NCBI RefSeq assembly: GCF_001881565.1
Contig: NZ_MPDJ01000001.1
Span: 1,689,234 to 1,753,233 of the forward strand
DNA from: Eisenbergiella tayi
GTDB lineage: Bacteria > Bacillota > Clostridia > Lachnospirales > Lachnospiraceae
Length of the DNA stretch: 64,000 bases
Direction of reading: 5' to 3'
Position numbers and translations under genes: made by a program. This document shows, piece by piece, positions 49,156-58,341 of the stretch. Under the pieces are notes generated by a model that was not told the origin of the DNA, searched no databases, and was given only the letters and a program-made list of their open reading frames with translations. The first letter of the stretch is position 1, and each line of letters opens with the position of its first letter.

Positions 49156-49770
49156 TTATATCAGGTTTCTGGATTTTAGACGAATCTGCATTGCTTGCTT
49201 GGAAACCTCAAAAATATTTGCCATTTCAGCAATGAGCTGTTCATCTGTCCGGCCTATTTTAAGCCGGTAAAAACATTTTTTGATCTGCGGTAAAGGCATC
49301 AGCAGAGCAGAAGCCAGAGTATCCGCCTGACGCTCAATTATGCCATGACTTTCGTCGGAAGAAACATTTCCGTTATAAGCAGCAACATCTCCAGTACCAG
49401 AGTACAACTTCTTATGTAGTACCCAATGAGCCAGCTCATGGGCACAGGTAAAACGGAGCCGCCCTAATTTTGACGGATCACAAAGCCGTTCATCAATTAA
49501 GATTGTACCGGCTCTTACTGCAATCATTCGATACTGTCTCTGTATCTGGTCATATAAGACAACAGCACCGTCATCGAAAATTGTTTCCCCTAATATCTTG
49601 GGGTTTTTTCTTAGTGTATGAAACTCCAGGATTAGATCAAACTTTGTCTCGATAATGGTTTCGATTGGCACAGGACATGGTTGCCCGGATAGCAGAGAGG
49701 GATCATATTCCATCAGGATTTTTCGCCCTACTGCCTCGATTGCTTCTGTACGGATTTGTGGAATTGACAA
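49156..49770 (-). CDS. immA: ImmA/IrrE-type metallopeptidase
   Basis: A 204-residue protein with the zinc motif CAHELAHWVLH near residue 110 and a C-terminal helix-rich part (ASALLMPLPQIKKCF), typical for ImmA. In ICEBs1, ImmA cuts the repressor ImmR after DNA damage and frees the element. The gene is 12 bp from the repressor gene, in the same order as in ICEBs1. Confidence 0.9.
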   Translation of the reverse strand: MSIPQIRTEAIEAVGRKILMEYDPSLLSGQPCPVPIETIIETKFDLILEFHTLRKNPKILGETIFDDGAVVLYDQIQRQYRMIAVRAGTILIDERLCDPSKLGRLRFTCAHELAHWVLHKKLYSGTGDVAAYNGNVSSDESHGIIERQADTLASALLMPLPQIKKCFYRLKIGRTDEQLIAEMANIFEVSKQAMQIRLKSRNLI

Positions 49771-49781
49771 AGCTCTCCCCC

Positions 49782-50150
49782 CTATCGTTTACGCTCCTTT
49801 AGCATTTTCATAAATGTCTGCCATTCTTCATCGGTAGCATCTACTTCTTTTGCCACACGCAAGGCTGCCCGAACAATATCTTTTTCCATGATATAGTCTG
49901 GCAAATCAGCAGATACTGTATTGCGTGATTTTGCAGCCAGATCCAAAAGCAACTCATGTTCTGATTTATCCAAATTCAGAAAGGCAGAGATGCGTTCCAC
50001 AAAATCTCCATTGGGTGCAGGACGGCGGCTTTGCTCAATATCACACAGATAACCGTAAGCAATATTCAAATGCTTGGCTGTATCGCGTAAATTGAATTTG
50101 TGCGCCTTGCGTTTCTCGGCTATAAATGATCCAAAAGTTATATTGCCCAC
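49782..50150 (-). CDS. immR: ImmR-like XRE repressor
   Basis: The start is GTG at 50150 (MGNITFGSFIAEKRKAHKF) or three codons earlier. An XRE helix-turn-helix spans residues 8-62 (LRDTAKHLNIAYGYLCDIEQ). The C-terminal part is helical. As the partner of ImmA it should repress element B genes; GTTCG/CGAAC sites are at its own promoter and at the ArpU-like gene. Confidence 0.88.
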   Translation of the reverse strand: MGNITFGSFIAEKRKAHKFNLRDTAKHLNIAYGYLCDIEQSRRPAPNGDFVERISAFLNLDKSEHELLLDLAAKSRNTVSADLPDYIMEKDIVRAALRVAKEVDATDEEWQTFMKMLKERKR

Positions 50151-50168
50151 AGCATTCACCTCTCATTT

Positions 50169-50220
50169 GTTCGACGAACTGCGAACATCTTGCTTATATT
50201 GTATATCGAACATCTGTTCA
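50169..50220. promoter_or_regulatory. ImmR-type operators at the immR promoter
   Basis: GTTCGACGAAC at 50169-50179 is an 11-bp palindrome; CGAAC recurs at 50182-50186 and CGAACATCTGTTC at 50207-50219. They overlap the promoter and its spacer. Confidence 0.7.
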
Positions 50221-50226
50221 CTTCAA
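50198..50226 (-). promoter_or_regulatory. Promoter of immR
   Basis: TTGAAG (50221-50226), 17-bp spacer, TACAAT (50198-50203), with a CGAAC half-site in the spacer. Confidence 0.7.
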
Positions 50227-50281
50227 GGATAAAAATTTCATTTGAAAAGAGGTGTTAAAAATCAATAACACCTCTTTTGCG

Positions 50282-51244
50282 CTATATAAATTCCTGAGCG
50301 ATTTGCTGCATTTCCGTAATGCACTCTTTGGGAGAGAGAATTTTTATTTTCCCTTTGAATTTGAATATCCAGCCATAAAAAGTTCCACTGGGGTTCACTT
50401 CAATTTTGGCTGTGAAGTGTGTATCATCATACCTATCAACAGCAGCATCTTCTCCATAATGATCTATGATTACTCTCATCAATTCGTTTTCACATAGAAG
50501 GGTTACTTCCTTCGATGACTCCGATGTAAACATATCAACCATTTTATTTGTATAGGAGGCTACATCAAATCCCTCTATCGGCATAAAGTAAGTTTCCAGA
50601 TTTTCTACACTTGTTAGCCGATCTACACGGAAGTGAGCAATTTTCTGATGCTTCAGAGAAAATCCAATCAAATAGTAATGGTCATTTTTCCATTCAAGCG
50701 CATAGGGATTTACGACATAATAATATCCATCGTGCTTTAAGATTTTCTTTTTTTCCTGAGTATATTCATAGTATTGGAACCGAATTTGCTGATGGTTTCC
50801 AATCGCTGTTTGGATATTATCAATGATATAGTAAACCTTTTCATTATGCGGTTTGACACGGCTGGATAAAGCAGCAAATTTTTGAAGCTGTTCTGCCTGA
50901 TGTGTGCTGGTCAGACGGCATAATTTCTGTACCAGTTCCTCGGATTTCTTGGCAGAAATGATCTTCGAGGATGCTACTGCGTCTGTCAGCATTTTCAGTT
51001 CAGGATACTCAAACGGTCGGCTTCCCATAAAATATTGGTTTTGGGTACTCTTGACCACCACAATATCAATCCCTGCATCGATCAGCGCATTGGTATCTGC
51101 GTAAACAGTCTGCCGCACTGCCTGAATTCCTTTTCCATTCAGATGGGCAATGATGTCAGATACTGTGGCGGGATGGTTTTCATCGGTCCTCTCATAGAGA
51201 AACCGGAGTAATTCCAGTATCCGCATATTTGTTGAATTCTGCAT
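50282..51244 (-). CDS. WYL-domain transcription regulator
   Basis: A 320-residue protein with an N-terminal winged helix (residues 8-70, RILELLRFLYERTDENHPAT) and a WYL domain near residues 180-215 (NPYALEWKNDHYYLIGF) plus a C-terminal extension. WYL regulators sense ligands or nucleic acids and often control defence or mobile-element genes. GGAGG precedes the ATG. It may regulate the immunity-type cluster upstream of it. Confidence 0.87.
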   Translation of the reverse strand: MQNSTNMRILELLRFLYERTDENHPATVSDIIAHLNGKGIQAVRQTVYADTNALIDAGIDIVVVKSTQNQYFMGSRPFEYPELKMLTDAVASSKIISAKKSEELVQKLCRLTSTHQAEQLQKFAALSSRVKPHNEKVYYIIDNIQTAIGNHQQIRFQYYEYTQEKKKILKHDGYYYVVNPYALEWKNDHYYLIGFSLKHQKIAHFRVDRLTSVENLETYFMPIEGFDVASYTNKMVDMFTSESSKEVTLLCENELMRVIIDHYGEDAAVDRYDDTHFTAKIEVNPSGTFYGWIFKFKGKIKILSPKECITEMQQIAQEFI

Positions 51245-51272
51245 ACTTCACCTCCTCGATTCTTAAAATGGC

Positions 51273-51413
51273 CTATTTTGTATGGTGTCCAGCCCCAAAG
51301 ACCAGAAGCAGGGCGACAGCACAGAGAAGCAGGCCGATCCAATTTCGATCTATAATCAGCTTGATCACCGCCACAAGCAGAAGTCCGCCTGCCAGGAGCA
51401 CAACGCCATTCAT
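51273..51413 (-). CDS. Small membrane protein, 46 aa
   Basis: The ATG follows the stop of the previous gene directly (TGAATG), with GGGAGG 7 nt before it. MNGVVLLAGGLLLVAVIKLI forms one membrane segment, and residues 25-40 (WIGLLLCAVALLLVFG) a second. It was too short for standard ORF lists. The function is unknown; coupling suggests a role with the immunity-type proteins. Confidence 0.65.
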   Translation of the reverse strand: MNGVVLLAGGLLLVAVIKLIIDRNWIGLLLCAVALLLVFGAGHHTK

Positions 51414-52292
51414 TCAGCGTCCTCCCGAAGCATAGTTTCCCATGTTGATGTCCAGCACCCCTCTGGGCGGCTGGATCAGGGAGTCCTCATACTGGCACTT
51501 CCACTGGACCTCCCGGCACATCTGGCTATCCGCCACGCCGTCTATGGTTTCCCCATCCTGAATGGGGTTATCATGCTCCAGAATATAGGACGCTGCATTA
51601 TAGGCGTGGTTTACCACCCAGTTGGGGTCCATGCCGTGGAAGTGGTACTGGAGATCCGGCAAAAACAGGGTGCTCATGCCCACCGTGTCGATGAGCATAT
51701 CCTCCGTGCCCTCGATGTTGAAGAAACGGACATTGACGCCAAAGCGGATGAACCGATCCGGCCCCTCAATCTGATGGGAGCGCACATCCTCTGCCAGAAA
51801 CAGCTTGCCGCAGTTCTGGAAATAGAACGCCTCACAGGTGGGGTACAGCTCTGCCAGAGCCTCCAGAAAGTCGGCATCCAGGTTGGCACGCTCCAGCGCT
51901 GGAAGCGCCGCAGTCAGCATATCGGTGGCCACCACCTGATATTTGCACTCCCGGAAGATCCGGTCACGGTCCTCCTGGCAGTCCCACATCTGGCTCATCA
52001 GAAAGGCATCAAAGCCTTTGCCCTTGAACTTGTCGCATTTCATCACCATCAGCTGTACCGGGTACTTGCCGTCCTGAAATTCCGCGACATGATCCAGGGC
52101 GGCAAAGCCGGCCATTTTCTTATCATAACAGAAGCACTCTGTTGATCCGATGTGCTTCTCCATTATGGCAGTCATTTTTTCTTTATCCGGCATTTCTACC
52201 GGCTCTTTGAACAGCATCTGAATGAGATAGGGACCTCCGGGCTGGGGGCCTTTTTTGTCGTCCAGATTTTGCTGGAAAGCTTTATTGCTCAT
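51414..52292 (-). CDS. Unknown protein of the DUF4261 type, 292 aa
   Basis: The start at 52292 (MSNKAFQQNLDDKKGPQPGG) follows GGAGG by 7 nt. It contains MWDCQEDRDRIFRECKYQVV and LAELYPTCEAFYFQNCGKLF, patterns I associate with DUF4261-like proteins of immunity clusters, though this assignment is from memory. It is soluble. The gene is 4 nt from its neighbour. Confidence 0.65.
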   Translation of the reverse strand: MSNKAFQQNLDDKKGPQPGGPYLIQMLFKEPVEMPDKEKMTAIMEKHIGSTECFCYDKKMAGFAALDHVAEFQDGKYPVQLMVMKCDKFKGKGFDAFLMSQMWDCQEDRDRIFRECKYQVVATDMLTAALPALERANLDADFLEALAELYPTCEAFYFQNCGKLFLAEDVRSHQIEGPDRFIRFGVNVRFFNIEGTEDMLIDTVGMSTLFLPDLQYHFHGMDPNWVVNHAYNAASYILEHDNPIQDGETIDGVADSQMCREVQWKCQYEDSLIQPPRGVLDINMGNYASGGR

Positions 52293-53173
52293 TTGGGTTC
52301 CTCCTTCTTTTCTGGGAACAGTTTCCACCGAAACTCCAGCTCTTTCTGGACAAACTCTTTCGGCAGGCCGCGGGGGTTGGCGATGAGATACCATACCCGA
52401 AAGGTGCGCTTCTTCGGATCTGTTTCCTGCCGGTAGAGCTGATAGCCCGCCTCATCCTCCTGTGTCCACTGTCCTGTCTGCCGCTTGGCCTGCACAAAGG
52501 GTTCCACCACCTGGTCCAGTTCCTCTCTGGTGCGGCTTGAGGCCCAGGCTTGATCCACATCATTGGCGTGGGAGAGGTGGAACAACATCGAACCCATCCA
52601 GTTCTTTGCCTTGTGTCCAGGCGTTCCGCGCAATTCCGCCTGACGGCGGTACTCCTCCATCTGCTCCGCCGTTCCGTACCGTTCCACCATCTGCTCCCGC
52701 ACATAGATGAACCAGCTGTAGTCCTCCGCCTCGGTGAAGGGGGCGCAGACCGGCTGTAATGCCTCCACGGGGTCTGCCTCGAAGCGGTCGATGAAGTCGA
52801 GGTAGTTGGCTTTGACCAGGGGCAGAAAGGTGTCCAGCAGCCCGGTGTTCAGCCGCAGGTCCTCTGTCAGCATCCGAAAGAATGAACCGCCTGTTGTGGG
52901 TTCAATTCTGAAAGAGTAGAGGTAGTCATCTCCCTGCTTTATGATACAGCTGAAGCCCACCTCCACATTCCCATGGCCGATTTCGTAGTCTATGTAGTTG
53001 TAGCGGCTCCGGTCAAACCAGATCTGATAGGTCAGCCCGTTTTTCATTTTCTTTTTGAAGTCGCCCTTTTTCAGACGCTTCCAGCCCTTTTCCTCCAGGC
53101 CCAGGCCGTTCCACAGGTAGTCCAGAAGTTCCTGAATTATATCTGCCGGCCGTTTTTGTTCCACGGTCTCCAC
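52289..53173 (-). CDS. Unknown protein, 294 aa
   Basis: It begins METVEQKRPADIIQELLDYL with a FKKKMKNGLTYQIWFDRSRYNYI-like beta segment (residues 38-60), and has a Trp/Arg-rich second half. The start overlaps the upstream neighbour region and its stop overlaps the next start by 4 nt, so the genes are coupled. I do not recognise the family; context suggests an immunity-type protein. Confidence 0.62.
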   Translation of the reverse strand: METVEQKRPADIIQELLDYLWNGLGLEEKGWKRLKKGDFKKKMKNGLTYQIWFDRSRYNYIDYEIGHGNVEVGFSCIIKQGDDYLYSFRIEPTTGGSFFRMLTEDLRLNTGLLDTFLPLVKANYLDFIDRFEADPVEALQPVCAPFTEAEDYSWFIYVREQMVERYGTAEQMEEYRRQAELRGTPGHKAKNWMGSMLFHLSHANDVDQAWASSRTREELDQVVEPFVQAKRQTGQWTQEDEAGYQLYRQETDPKKRTFRVWYLIANPRGLPKEFVQKELEFRWKLFPEKKEEPK

Positions 53174-53190
53174 CCCCTGACGAATTCTCT

Positions 53191-53970
53191 TTAATAGTCA
53201 AGCAGGATAGGCACCTGCTGCTCCTCGGCAAATCGCATGGCCCGCCAGAACATGGAGAAGGCAAACTTGGCAAGGGATTGAGTGTCATACTGGGTGTGTT
53301 CCGGGATGTCTGCCTTGCTGTACTGTCCATCTGAGTCTACGGTTCCGTCTACCGGGTATCCCTCCGTGTCTGCCCAGCCAAGGATAGTGTCCTCATCGGC
53401 CTGCCACGCCAGCTGGTTCAGCTTTTCCAGCTCCTTCCGCAGTCCGCCCAAGGTGGCGATAGCGGCGGTGTCATCGGTAGGCAAGGACCCTTGGAACAGA
53501 AAGCTGTCAGAAAGAGGGAGCCACCAGGTAGCCCCACGAAACAGGGACCACACCCGCTCCTCATCTGATGCAAGGCGGGCGACCAGAGGATGCTCCCCGA
53601 AGATCCAGTCCTTCTCCACGGTGGAAGGCACCGGTTCCTCGTATGTACGACAGGCGGCCACCAGCAGCATAGCGCCGAAGGCATCCCAATCCGGCTTGTC
53701 GGTGTAATAAGGTTTCTCATTATTTTCAAGCCAGGGAGCGTAGGGGGGCTGGCCCGGCTGAGAAATGGCGCTCAAGATCTGATCCCGCCAGTTCTCCACC
53801 GCCGCCTGGACCTCAGCCGGGGACATTTCTTCCTCCTTATCAGCAGGTTCCCCGTCCGGGGTGATGCGGTTGAAAGAGTATCCGTTTTCCTCCGCCCACT
53901 GCTGCACAACAGTTTTCCAGTTGTGAGAATAGTACCGGGTCAGCGTCCCGGCGTAGATGTCAAGTCCCAT
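53191..53970 (-). CDS. Unknown protein, 259 aa
   Basis: It begins MGLDIYAGTLTRYYSHNWKT, a start I have seen in immunity-type proteins of polymorphic-toxin loci (from memory). It is acidic, with many Trp residues (WENNEKPYY-like stretch, FRGATWWLPLSDS). Soluble, with no membrane segment. It belongs to the coupled cluster 51,273-57,066. Confidence 0.62.
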   Translation of the reverse strand: MGLDIYAGTLTRYYSHNWKTVVQQWAEENGYSFNRITPDGEPADKEEEMSPAEVQAAVENWRDQILSAISQPGQPPYAPWLENNEKPYYTDKPDWDAFGAMLLVAACRTYEEPVPSTVEKDWIFGEHPLVARLASDEERVWSLFRGATWWLPLSDSFLFQGSLPTDDTAAIATLGGLRKELEKLNQLAWQADEDTILGWADTEGYPVDGTVDSDGQYSKADIPEHTQYDTQSLAKFAFSMFWRAMRFAEEQQVPILLDY

Positions 53971-53985
53971 AGTAATGTCTCCTTT

Positions 53986-54849
53986 TCAATCAAAATCCAT
54001 CCAGACCAGGTGTTTTCCGCAGTGGAGGCACTGGAACAGATAGCATTGCAGATGCCCGCCATTGACAGATTCCCGGATCATTTCTTTTTGCTCATCGTCC
54101 CACATCGGGTCGTCCAGCACCTCCTCCAGCACACCCAGTGCCCGCAGTTCTCTGGCTCCCACATTACCCAAATAGGCGCAATAGTCACCACAATGGGCGC
54201 GCCAGTATTCCTGCTGCCAGCCGGAGTAGCCGGGGGTGCGGTGGATCAGCTCGTCCAGCTTCTCCGGATCGTCTACACCATCGTCCACAGAGAAATCATC
54301 TTGAAAACTACCGTCATATTTCCGGGCTGCTTCGCCGTTGGCGATGCACTCTGGGCACAGATATGCAATATCCTCCACTGAAAAGAACGGATTGGTATAG
54401 AAAATATGGGTCGTCTTGCCACAGCAGTCGCAGACAACGCCGTCTGCGGATTCCTCAAAAGCCCCAGTTTCCAGAGGGTTTGGGTGATACCGGAAGGCGG
54501 GCAGGCCCAGCTGGGCCTGCCGTTCCTTCTCTTTCTGCTTTTCCTCCGGCGTTTTGGGCTTGGGGAGAGCATAATGATTGCCCCAGTTTTCCGCATAGTC
54601 CTTCAGCGTGCCCAGCCGCTTGAGGGTCTTTTTATCGGAACGATTTCCGATTTGGCAGAGCAGTTCATAGGCATCCTTCTTGAAGTCCAGTAGATCATAC
54701 ACATCCACCAGCACTTCCTTGGCCTGCTGATCCTCACTCTGCTCAAGTTCTTCCTTGAAGGTATATAGAGCGCGGACACTGTCCGGACCTTCATTGGTCG
54801 CAACAAACTGTTTTTTTAGTTCGATATAGGTTTTTTGATATTCTGTCAT
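53986..54849 (-). CDS. CbrC-family protein
   Basis: The start at 54849 (MTEYQKTYIELKKQF) is used. The C-terminal domain reads LPAFRYHPNPLETGAFEES, then VCDCCGKT and LCPECIANGEAA and PGYSGWQQEYWRAHCGDYCA, the pattern of CbrC/UPF0167 proteins, first known from colicin E2 tolerance. The CxxC pairs suggest zinc. The N-terminal 110 residues are helical. In this cluster it is likely an immunity protein. Confidence 0.82.
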   Translation of the reverse strand: MTEYQKTYIELKKQFVATNEGPDSVRALYTFKEELEQSEDQQAKEVLVDVYDLLDFKKDAYELLCQIGNRSDKKTLKRLGTLKDYAENWGNHYALPKPKTPEEKQKEKERQAQLGLPAFRYHPNPLETGAFEESADGVVCDCCGKTTHIFYTNPFFSVEDIAYLCPECIANGEAARKYDGSFQDDFSVDDGVDDPEKLDELIHRTPGYSGWQQEYWRAHCGDYCAYLGNVGARELRALGVLEEVLDDPMWDDEQKEMIRESVNGGHLQCYLFQCLHCGKHLVWMDFD

Positions 54850-54864
54850 TGGTCGCACCTCCCA

Positions 54865-57066
54865 TCAATCCCACCAGAAATACCAGACGGTGGACTGCCA
54901 CAGGACAGCTGCCAAGGAGCCAATGCTTCCATCCTCATTCTGATCCAGATCTGGGCAGAAACCATATTGCTCCACAGCCACCTCCATAGCTCTTTCCTTG
55001 GAAATCGGAGTTGGAAGTTCAAACTCCAATTCATCGTGGCTCATGGCGGCAGGGATGGCACCATGTTGCTCGAACCAGTATTTCGCCACTGCCATCAGGT
55101 CCGGTGTGTCGGGACACTCATTCCAATTTCCAAAGGGCAGGTAGGCGAAGATCTCCCAGGGGTTCTTTACCGGAATTTTAGCCAGAATGAGCGGATATGT
55201 CATTCCGGTATCATCGTTCCAATAGTTTGCGAAGCGGTCGTTGGGTTCTCCGCCCTCCATCTCGCCCAGGACTTCCTCATCCCAGTCCAGATCATCGTCC
55301 TCGGCTTCTTCCTTGCGCTGACCGGTCAATTCCTCCAAAATCGCCTTTCCGTCCTTGATGGGAGCGGAGAGCATCTTCTTTCGATACTCCTCCACGGTTT
55401 TGAGGTCAAATTCATAGAAGTCCGCATCATGCTCCGGGTCAGCGTTCATCACCAGACACTCCAACTGCGTTTCATCATCCGCCTGGATAAGTACGGGAAC
55501 AAAGCCCTCCCGTACCCCCAGCCGCCGGGCGTAGCTGTATGCTGACATGATGGGATCATCATCTGCCATAGACGGGAAATAGGTACACTCACAGTCCAGA
55601 TACTCCATAATGGCCTGCGCCACCTCGGAAGGCTCCAGCGTATCCTCGTCAAAGTCCTGTCCCTGCCAGTTGGTGAAGCGTTCCTCAATTACCTCTGCCA
55701 TAGCCTGATAGTAGTCCTCGTCAAAGGGGATGAATAAGTATGCCTCCTGTTGAAATTCATTGGAGTGGTATCGGGACGGACCAAAATATTTCAGGGCATA
55801 GTCATCAATGTCGGCAGGATAATAGGGCGCATCAATTTCTCCATAGTAATAATGGGCAAAGGCACGGCCTTTCTGATTGAACAGAGCCGAGAATAGACAG
55901 CCGAACAGCTCCTCCCGGATGAATGTTCGTAGGTCTGTGTTGCCTGGATCGGCTTTGACCTGATTTACCACTTCGCCATGCTCCGCCAGGAATTTCCCGC
56001 CCATCAGGTCATGCTCCATGCACCAGCGCAAATAAATCGCCATGTGGTTGTAGGCGTTGATGGGGTCAATGGGAAGCTCCTTCTCCTCAAGGTTCTCAAT
56101 ATGATAGGAAACATCATCCATTCCTATGCTGTCATCGTCATCCTCCGGATCTCCCTTTATAGGCTCGTAACCGATCTTCAGGGTCATCTGTTCCTCTGGC
56201 AGAGAGACACCGGGGCTGCGGGTGATGGTGTGCTTATCGTCCGCAGAAAAACCGATGGTCTCGCCGTCTTGCAGCGTCACATCACACGCCAGCACATAGG
56301 AGGCAAGGCTTGCCAAAAAGTCCCGTAGTTCCTCCGGCTCAGCGTCGGTGTTCAACACCTCCATTTCCTCCTTGCCAAACACATCCATGCCGTAGGTGTA
56401 GCCGTTTAGGCCCCCCTCGCTCCGGTACAGGCCGAACCAAACCCAGTTGAAGATGGGCAGTTCGTCCTTTTTGAGCATATCGGCAAGGCCCTCATAGAAA
56501 CGAGGCTCAAATACCACGCCGCTGGTGTAGACACCGGTGGCGTATTTCTGCTTGCAGCACACTGCCATCGCCTTGGTGAACAGCTTACCTCGTTCCAGCA
56601 GTTTTTCCTCCTCGCCCAACACAGCCACCATGATATGGGCCTTGTGCGCTTTGGCCACTTCTACGGCCTCTGGCCACATATAGTTGTTTTCGGCGTTGAT
56701 CTCTGCTTCATTGTCCGGGATGTGACCGTGGAATAGTGTCACAATCAGCATCATATTGCCGACCCGCATTACCACAGCGTCATCGCTGTTCTCAACATCT
56801 TCGTCGCCCTCATCCGGCTCCTCATCTACGATACCCCATTCTTCCCGCAGATCTCGAATCAACTGCTCCTTGTCCCACTCTGCTTTGGAGAGGAGCACAG
56901 ATCCGGCAAAGGAACCCTTATGGTCGGTTTCCTCCTCGTCGGCGTCATCTTCAAGATCCTCTGCATCTTCATCCGGATCATAGAGGGATTCATGCTCCAG
57001 TCCGCGGATAAATTCCTCAAAGCTGTCTGCCAGATGGGTAATTTTATAGTCATTTTCCTGATCCAC
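54865..57066 (-). CDS. Large acidic immunity-type protein, 733 aa
   Basis: Residues 30-60 are strongly acidic and probably unfolded; residues 60-300 contain VLLSKAEWDKEQLIRDLREE and NNYMWPEAVEVAKAHKAHIM, a pattern I link to DUF4261. The second half (residues 380-733) is another acidic domain with ALKYFGPSRYHSNEFQQEAY. Two domains on one chain and the cluster context suggest an immunity or toxin-neutralising protein. The function is inferred only. Confidence 0.65.
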   Translation of the reverse strand: MDQENDYKITHLADSFEEFIRGLEHESLYDPDEDAEDLEDDADEEETDHKGSFAGSVLLSKAEWDKEQLIRDLREEWGIVDEEPDEGDEDVENSDDAVVMRVGNMMLIVTLFHGHIPDNEAEINAENNYMWPEAVEVAKAHKAHIMVAVLGEEEKLLERGKLFTKAMAVCCKQKYATGVYTSGVVFEPRFYEGLADMLKKDELPIFNWVWFGLYRSEGGLNGYTYGMDVFGKEEMEVLNTDAEPEELRDFLASLASYVLACDVTLQDGETIGFSADDKHTITRSPGVSLPEEQMTLKIGYEPIKGDPEDDDDSIGMDDVSYHIENLEEKELPIDPINAYNHMAIYLRWCMEHDLMGGKFLAEHGEVVNQVKADPGNTDLRTFIREELFGCLFSALFNQKGRAFAHYYYGEIDAPYYPADIDDYALKYFGPSRYHSNEFQQEAYLFIPFDEDYYQAMAEVIEERFTNWQGQDFDEDTLEPSEVAQAIMEYLDCECTYFPSMADDDPIMSAYSYARRLGVREGFVPVLIQADDETQLECLVMNADPEHDADFYEFDLKTVEEYRKKMLSAPIKDGKAILEELTGQRKEEAEDDDLDWDEEVLGEMEGGEPNDRFANYWNDDTGMTYPLILAKIPVKNPWEIFAYLPFGNWNECPDTPDLMAVAKYWFEQHGAIPAAMSHDELEFELPTPISKERAMEVAVEQYGFCPDLDQNEDGSIGSLAAVLWQSTVWYFWWD

Positions 57067-57071
57067 ATGGA

Positions 57072-57290
57072 CTACCTCTGCCGCACCTCAAAAAGACGGG
57101 CACGTCCGGAAATTCCATAGGCTTTTAAGGAAGGAGTCACCGCCAGACAGATGGTTTTGTCCGTGCGGATCTCGTCTGCAACCACAAGATTGGTGTCCAG
57201 GGGGTCAAGCCCTAACCCCAGGCACTCCACGGAGGCATAGAAAGATTTTAGGTCGATAGCGATATAGGTATGTTCTTCGGCAATAGACAA
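57072..57290 (-). pseudogene. Truncated Y-family DNA polymerase (UmuC type)
   Basis: Only 72 residues remain: YIAIDLKSFYASVECLGLGL with the catalytic-carboxylate FYASVE motif, then LVVADEIRTDKTICLAVTPS and GRARLFEV. That is the N-terminus of an ImpB/MucB/SamB-type polymerase, normally about 400-500 residues. It stops at RQR-TAG and the immunity cluster begins 6 nt later. The insertion of the cluster probably cut the gene. Confidence 0.85.
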
Positions 57291-57338
57291 CGGTTCCCTG
57301 TCTCCTTTCTGGAAAAATAACGTGCAATTCTCAACAGG

Positions 57339-58019
57339 TCAGCCCTGAACAGCCTCCCGTCTGCGCCAACTGATAAAGCCGTACATATCATTAAAGAAGA
57401 AAATTACAAAATTCACAATTACCGGAATATACGCCGGATTCTCCATGGCAGCCAGTGACCACAACACAATCAGCACCAGGTCATTGGCAGCATACCCCAC
57501 CGCATAATAGGAAGAACGCAGCATGGTCAGTGCCGCCGCCACAAAGCTGGTGGTAATGGAAATCGTGCTGAACAGAAGATTGGGGGTTTTTAAAACCCAC
57601 AAAAAATAACAAAAAATAACGGTTACAATGATGCCGGAAACAAACAGACCGAAAACGTGACATCGATTCAACTGCTGGATCGCCACTTCGCTGCCGTTTG
57701 TCTCCGAAGGATTTTTCAGCCAGGTAATGGTAGACCACACCGCCATGGGCAGGGTCATACCCAGATAGGTCATCATCTCACCCCAGTAGCGGAACCGCCA
57801 GGAGATGATGCCGTAGAGGATGCTGAACACCACCATAAGGATCTGTGCCCACACATTTCCCTTTGCGGCAAAAATCAGGGAAGTTACGCCCACCAGTGCC
57901 GCCACCAGGGTCGGCAGATCCACATCCCCGGAAAATAAATTGGAAACAACAACAATCAACAGGGAGCCAAGCCACAGGCTCCATTCTTTCTTTGTAAAAT
58001 CTTTTACGGGATTACTCAT
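57339..58019 (-). CDS. pnuC: PnuC-type nicotinamide riboside transporter
   Basis: A 226-residue protein with seven or eight membrane segments and the conserved pieces AKGNVWAQILMVVFSILYGI, FRYWGEMMTYLGMTLPMAVW, YYAVGYAANDLVLIVLW, and FNDMYGFISWRRRE at the C-terminus. These fit PnuC, which imports nicotinamide riboside for NAD synthesis. It is expressed through a structured leader with terminator. Confidence 0.92.
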   Translation of the reverse strand: MSNPVKDFTKKEWSLWLGSLLIVVVSNLFSGDVDLPTLVAALVGVTSLIFAAKGNVWAQILMVVFSILYGIISWRFRYWGEMMTYLGMTLPMAVWSTITWLKNPSETNGSEVAIQQLNRCHVFGLFVSGIIVTVIFCYFLWVLKTPNLLFSTISITTSFVAAALTMLRSSYYAVGYAANDLVLIVLWSLAAMENPAYIPVIVNFVIFFFNDMYGFISWRRREAVQG

Positions 58020-58312
58020 GATTATAAACTCCTTTTTCTTATCTGGTAATTTGTTTATGACAAAAAGAAGAAGTCCAAGGATCCAATAGTGGTAGTGTGC
58101 GCTTATCTCGTATCATTTATGAACATCCTTTAAATTTTTCCGGGAACAAAGAGTCCATTGCCGGATCTTTGTGTGCGCCAGCGGTATGCATAGCATAAAA
58201 AAGCATCCGCACACATCTTCTGAGACCTAACGATGTGTAGCGAATGCTCTGTGCATTCCTACCCGGTGGCAGTCGTGTGAAACATTTCTGTTTCAGATAC
58301 AAATATGCGGTT
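58020..58312 (-). ncRNA. pnuC leader with mutually exclusive hairpins
   Basis: About 290 nt lie between the promoter and pnuC. The RNA can form TGAAACA/TGTTTCA (58279-58296), then GAATGC-ACAGA-GCATTC (58241-58257), whose 3' arm is also the 5' arm of the terminator at 58195-58247. The two are mutually exclusive, as in riboswitches or attenuators. I do not recognise it as NAD+, TPP or FMN class. Confidence 0.55.
58195..58247 (-). terminator. Attenuator terminator of pnuC
   Basis: GCATTCGC with GCGGATGC and ACACATC with GATGTGT form a long stem (58203-58247), followed on the minus strand by TTTTTTATGC. Confidence 0.82.
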
Positions 58313-58341
58313 ATTTTAATGGAAAAATCTCAATTTTGCAA
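58313..58341 (-). promoter_or_regulatory. Promoter of the pnuC leader
   Basis: TTGCAA (58336-58341), 17-bp spacer, TAAAAT (58313-58318), about 290 nt before the pnuC start. Confidence 0.7.

Noticed and set aside
58117..58302. 61-residue minus-strand frame
   Set aside because: It runs through the attenuator hairpins of the pnuC leader and has no ribosome site.
58020..58312. TPP or cobalamin riboswitch
   Set aside because: Pieces such as CTGAGA (plus strand) and GCCACC occur, but the conserved cores are absent or on the wrong strand.
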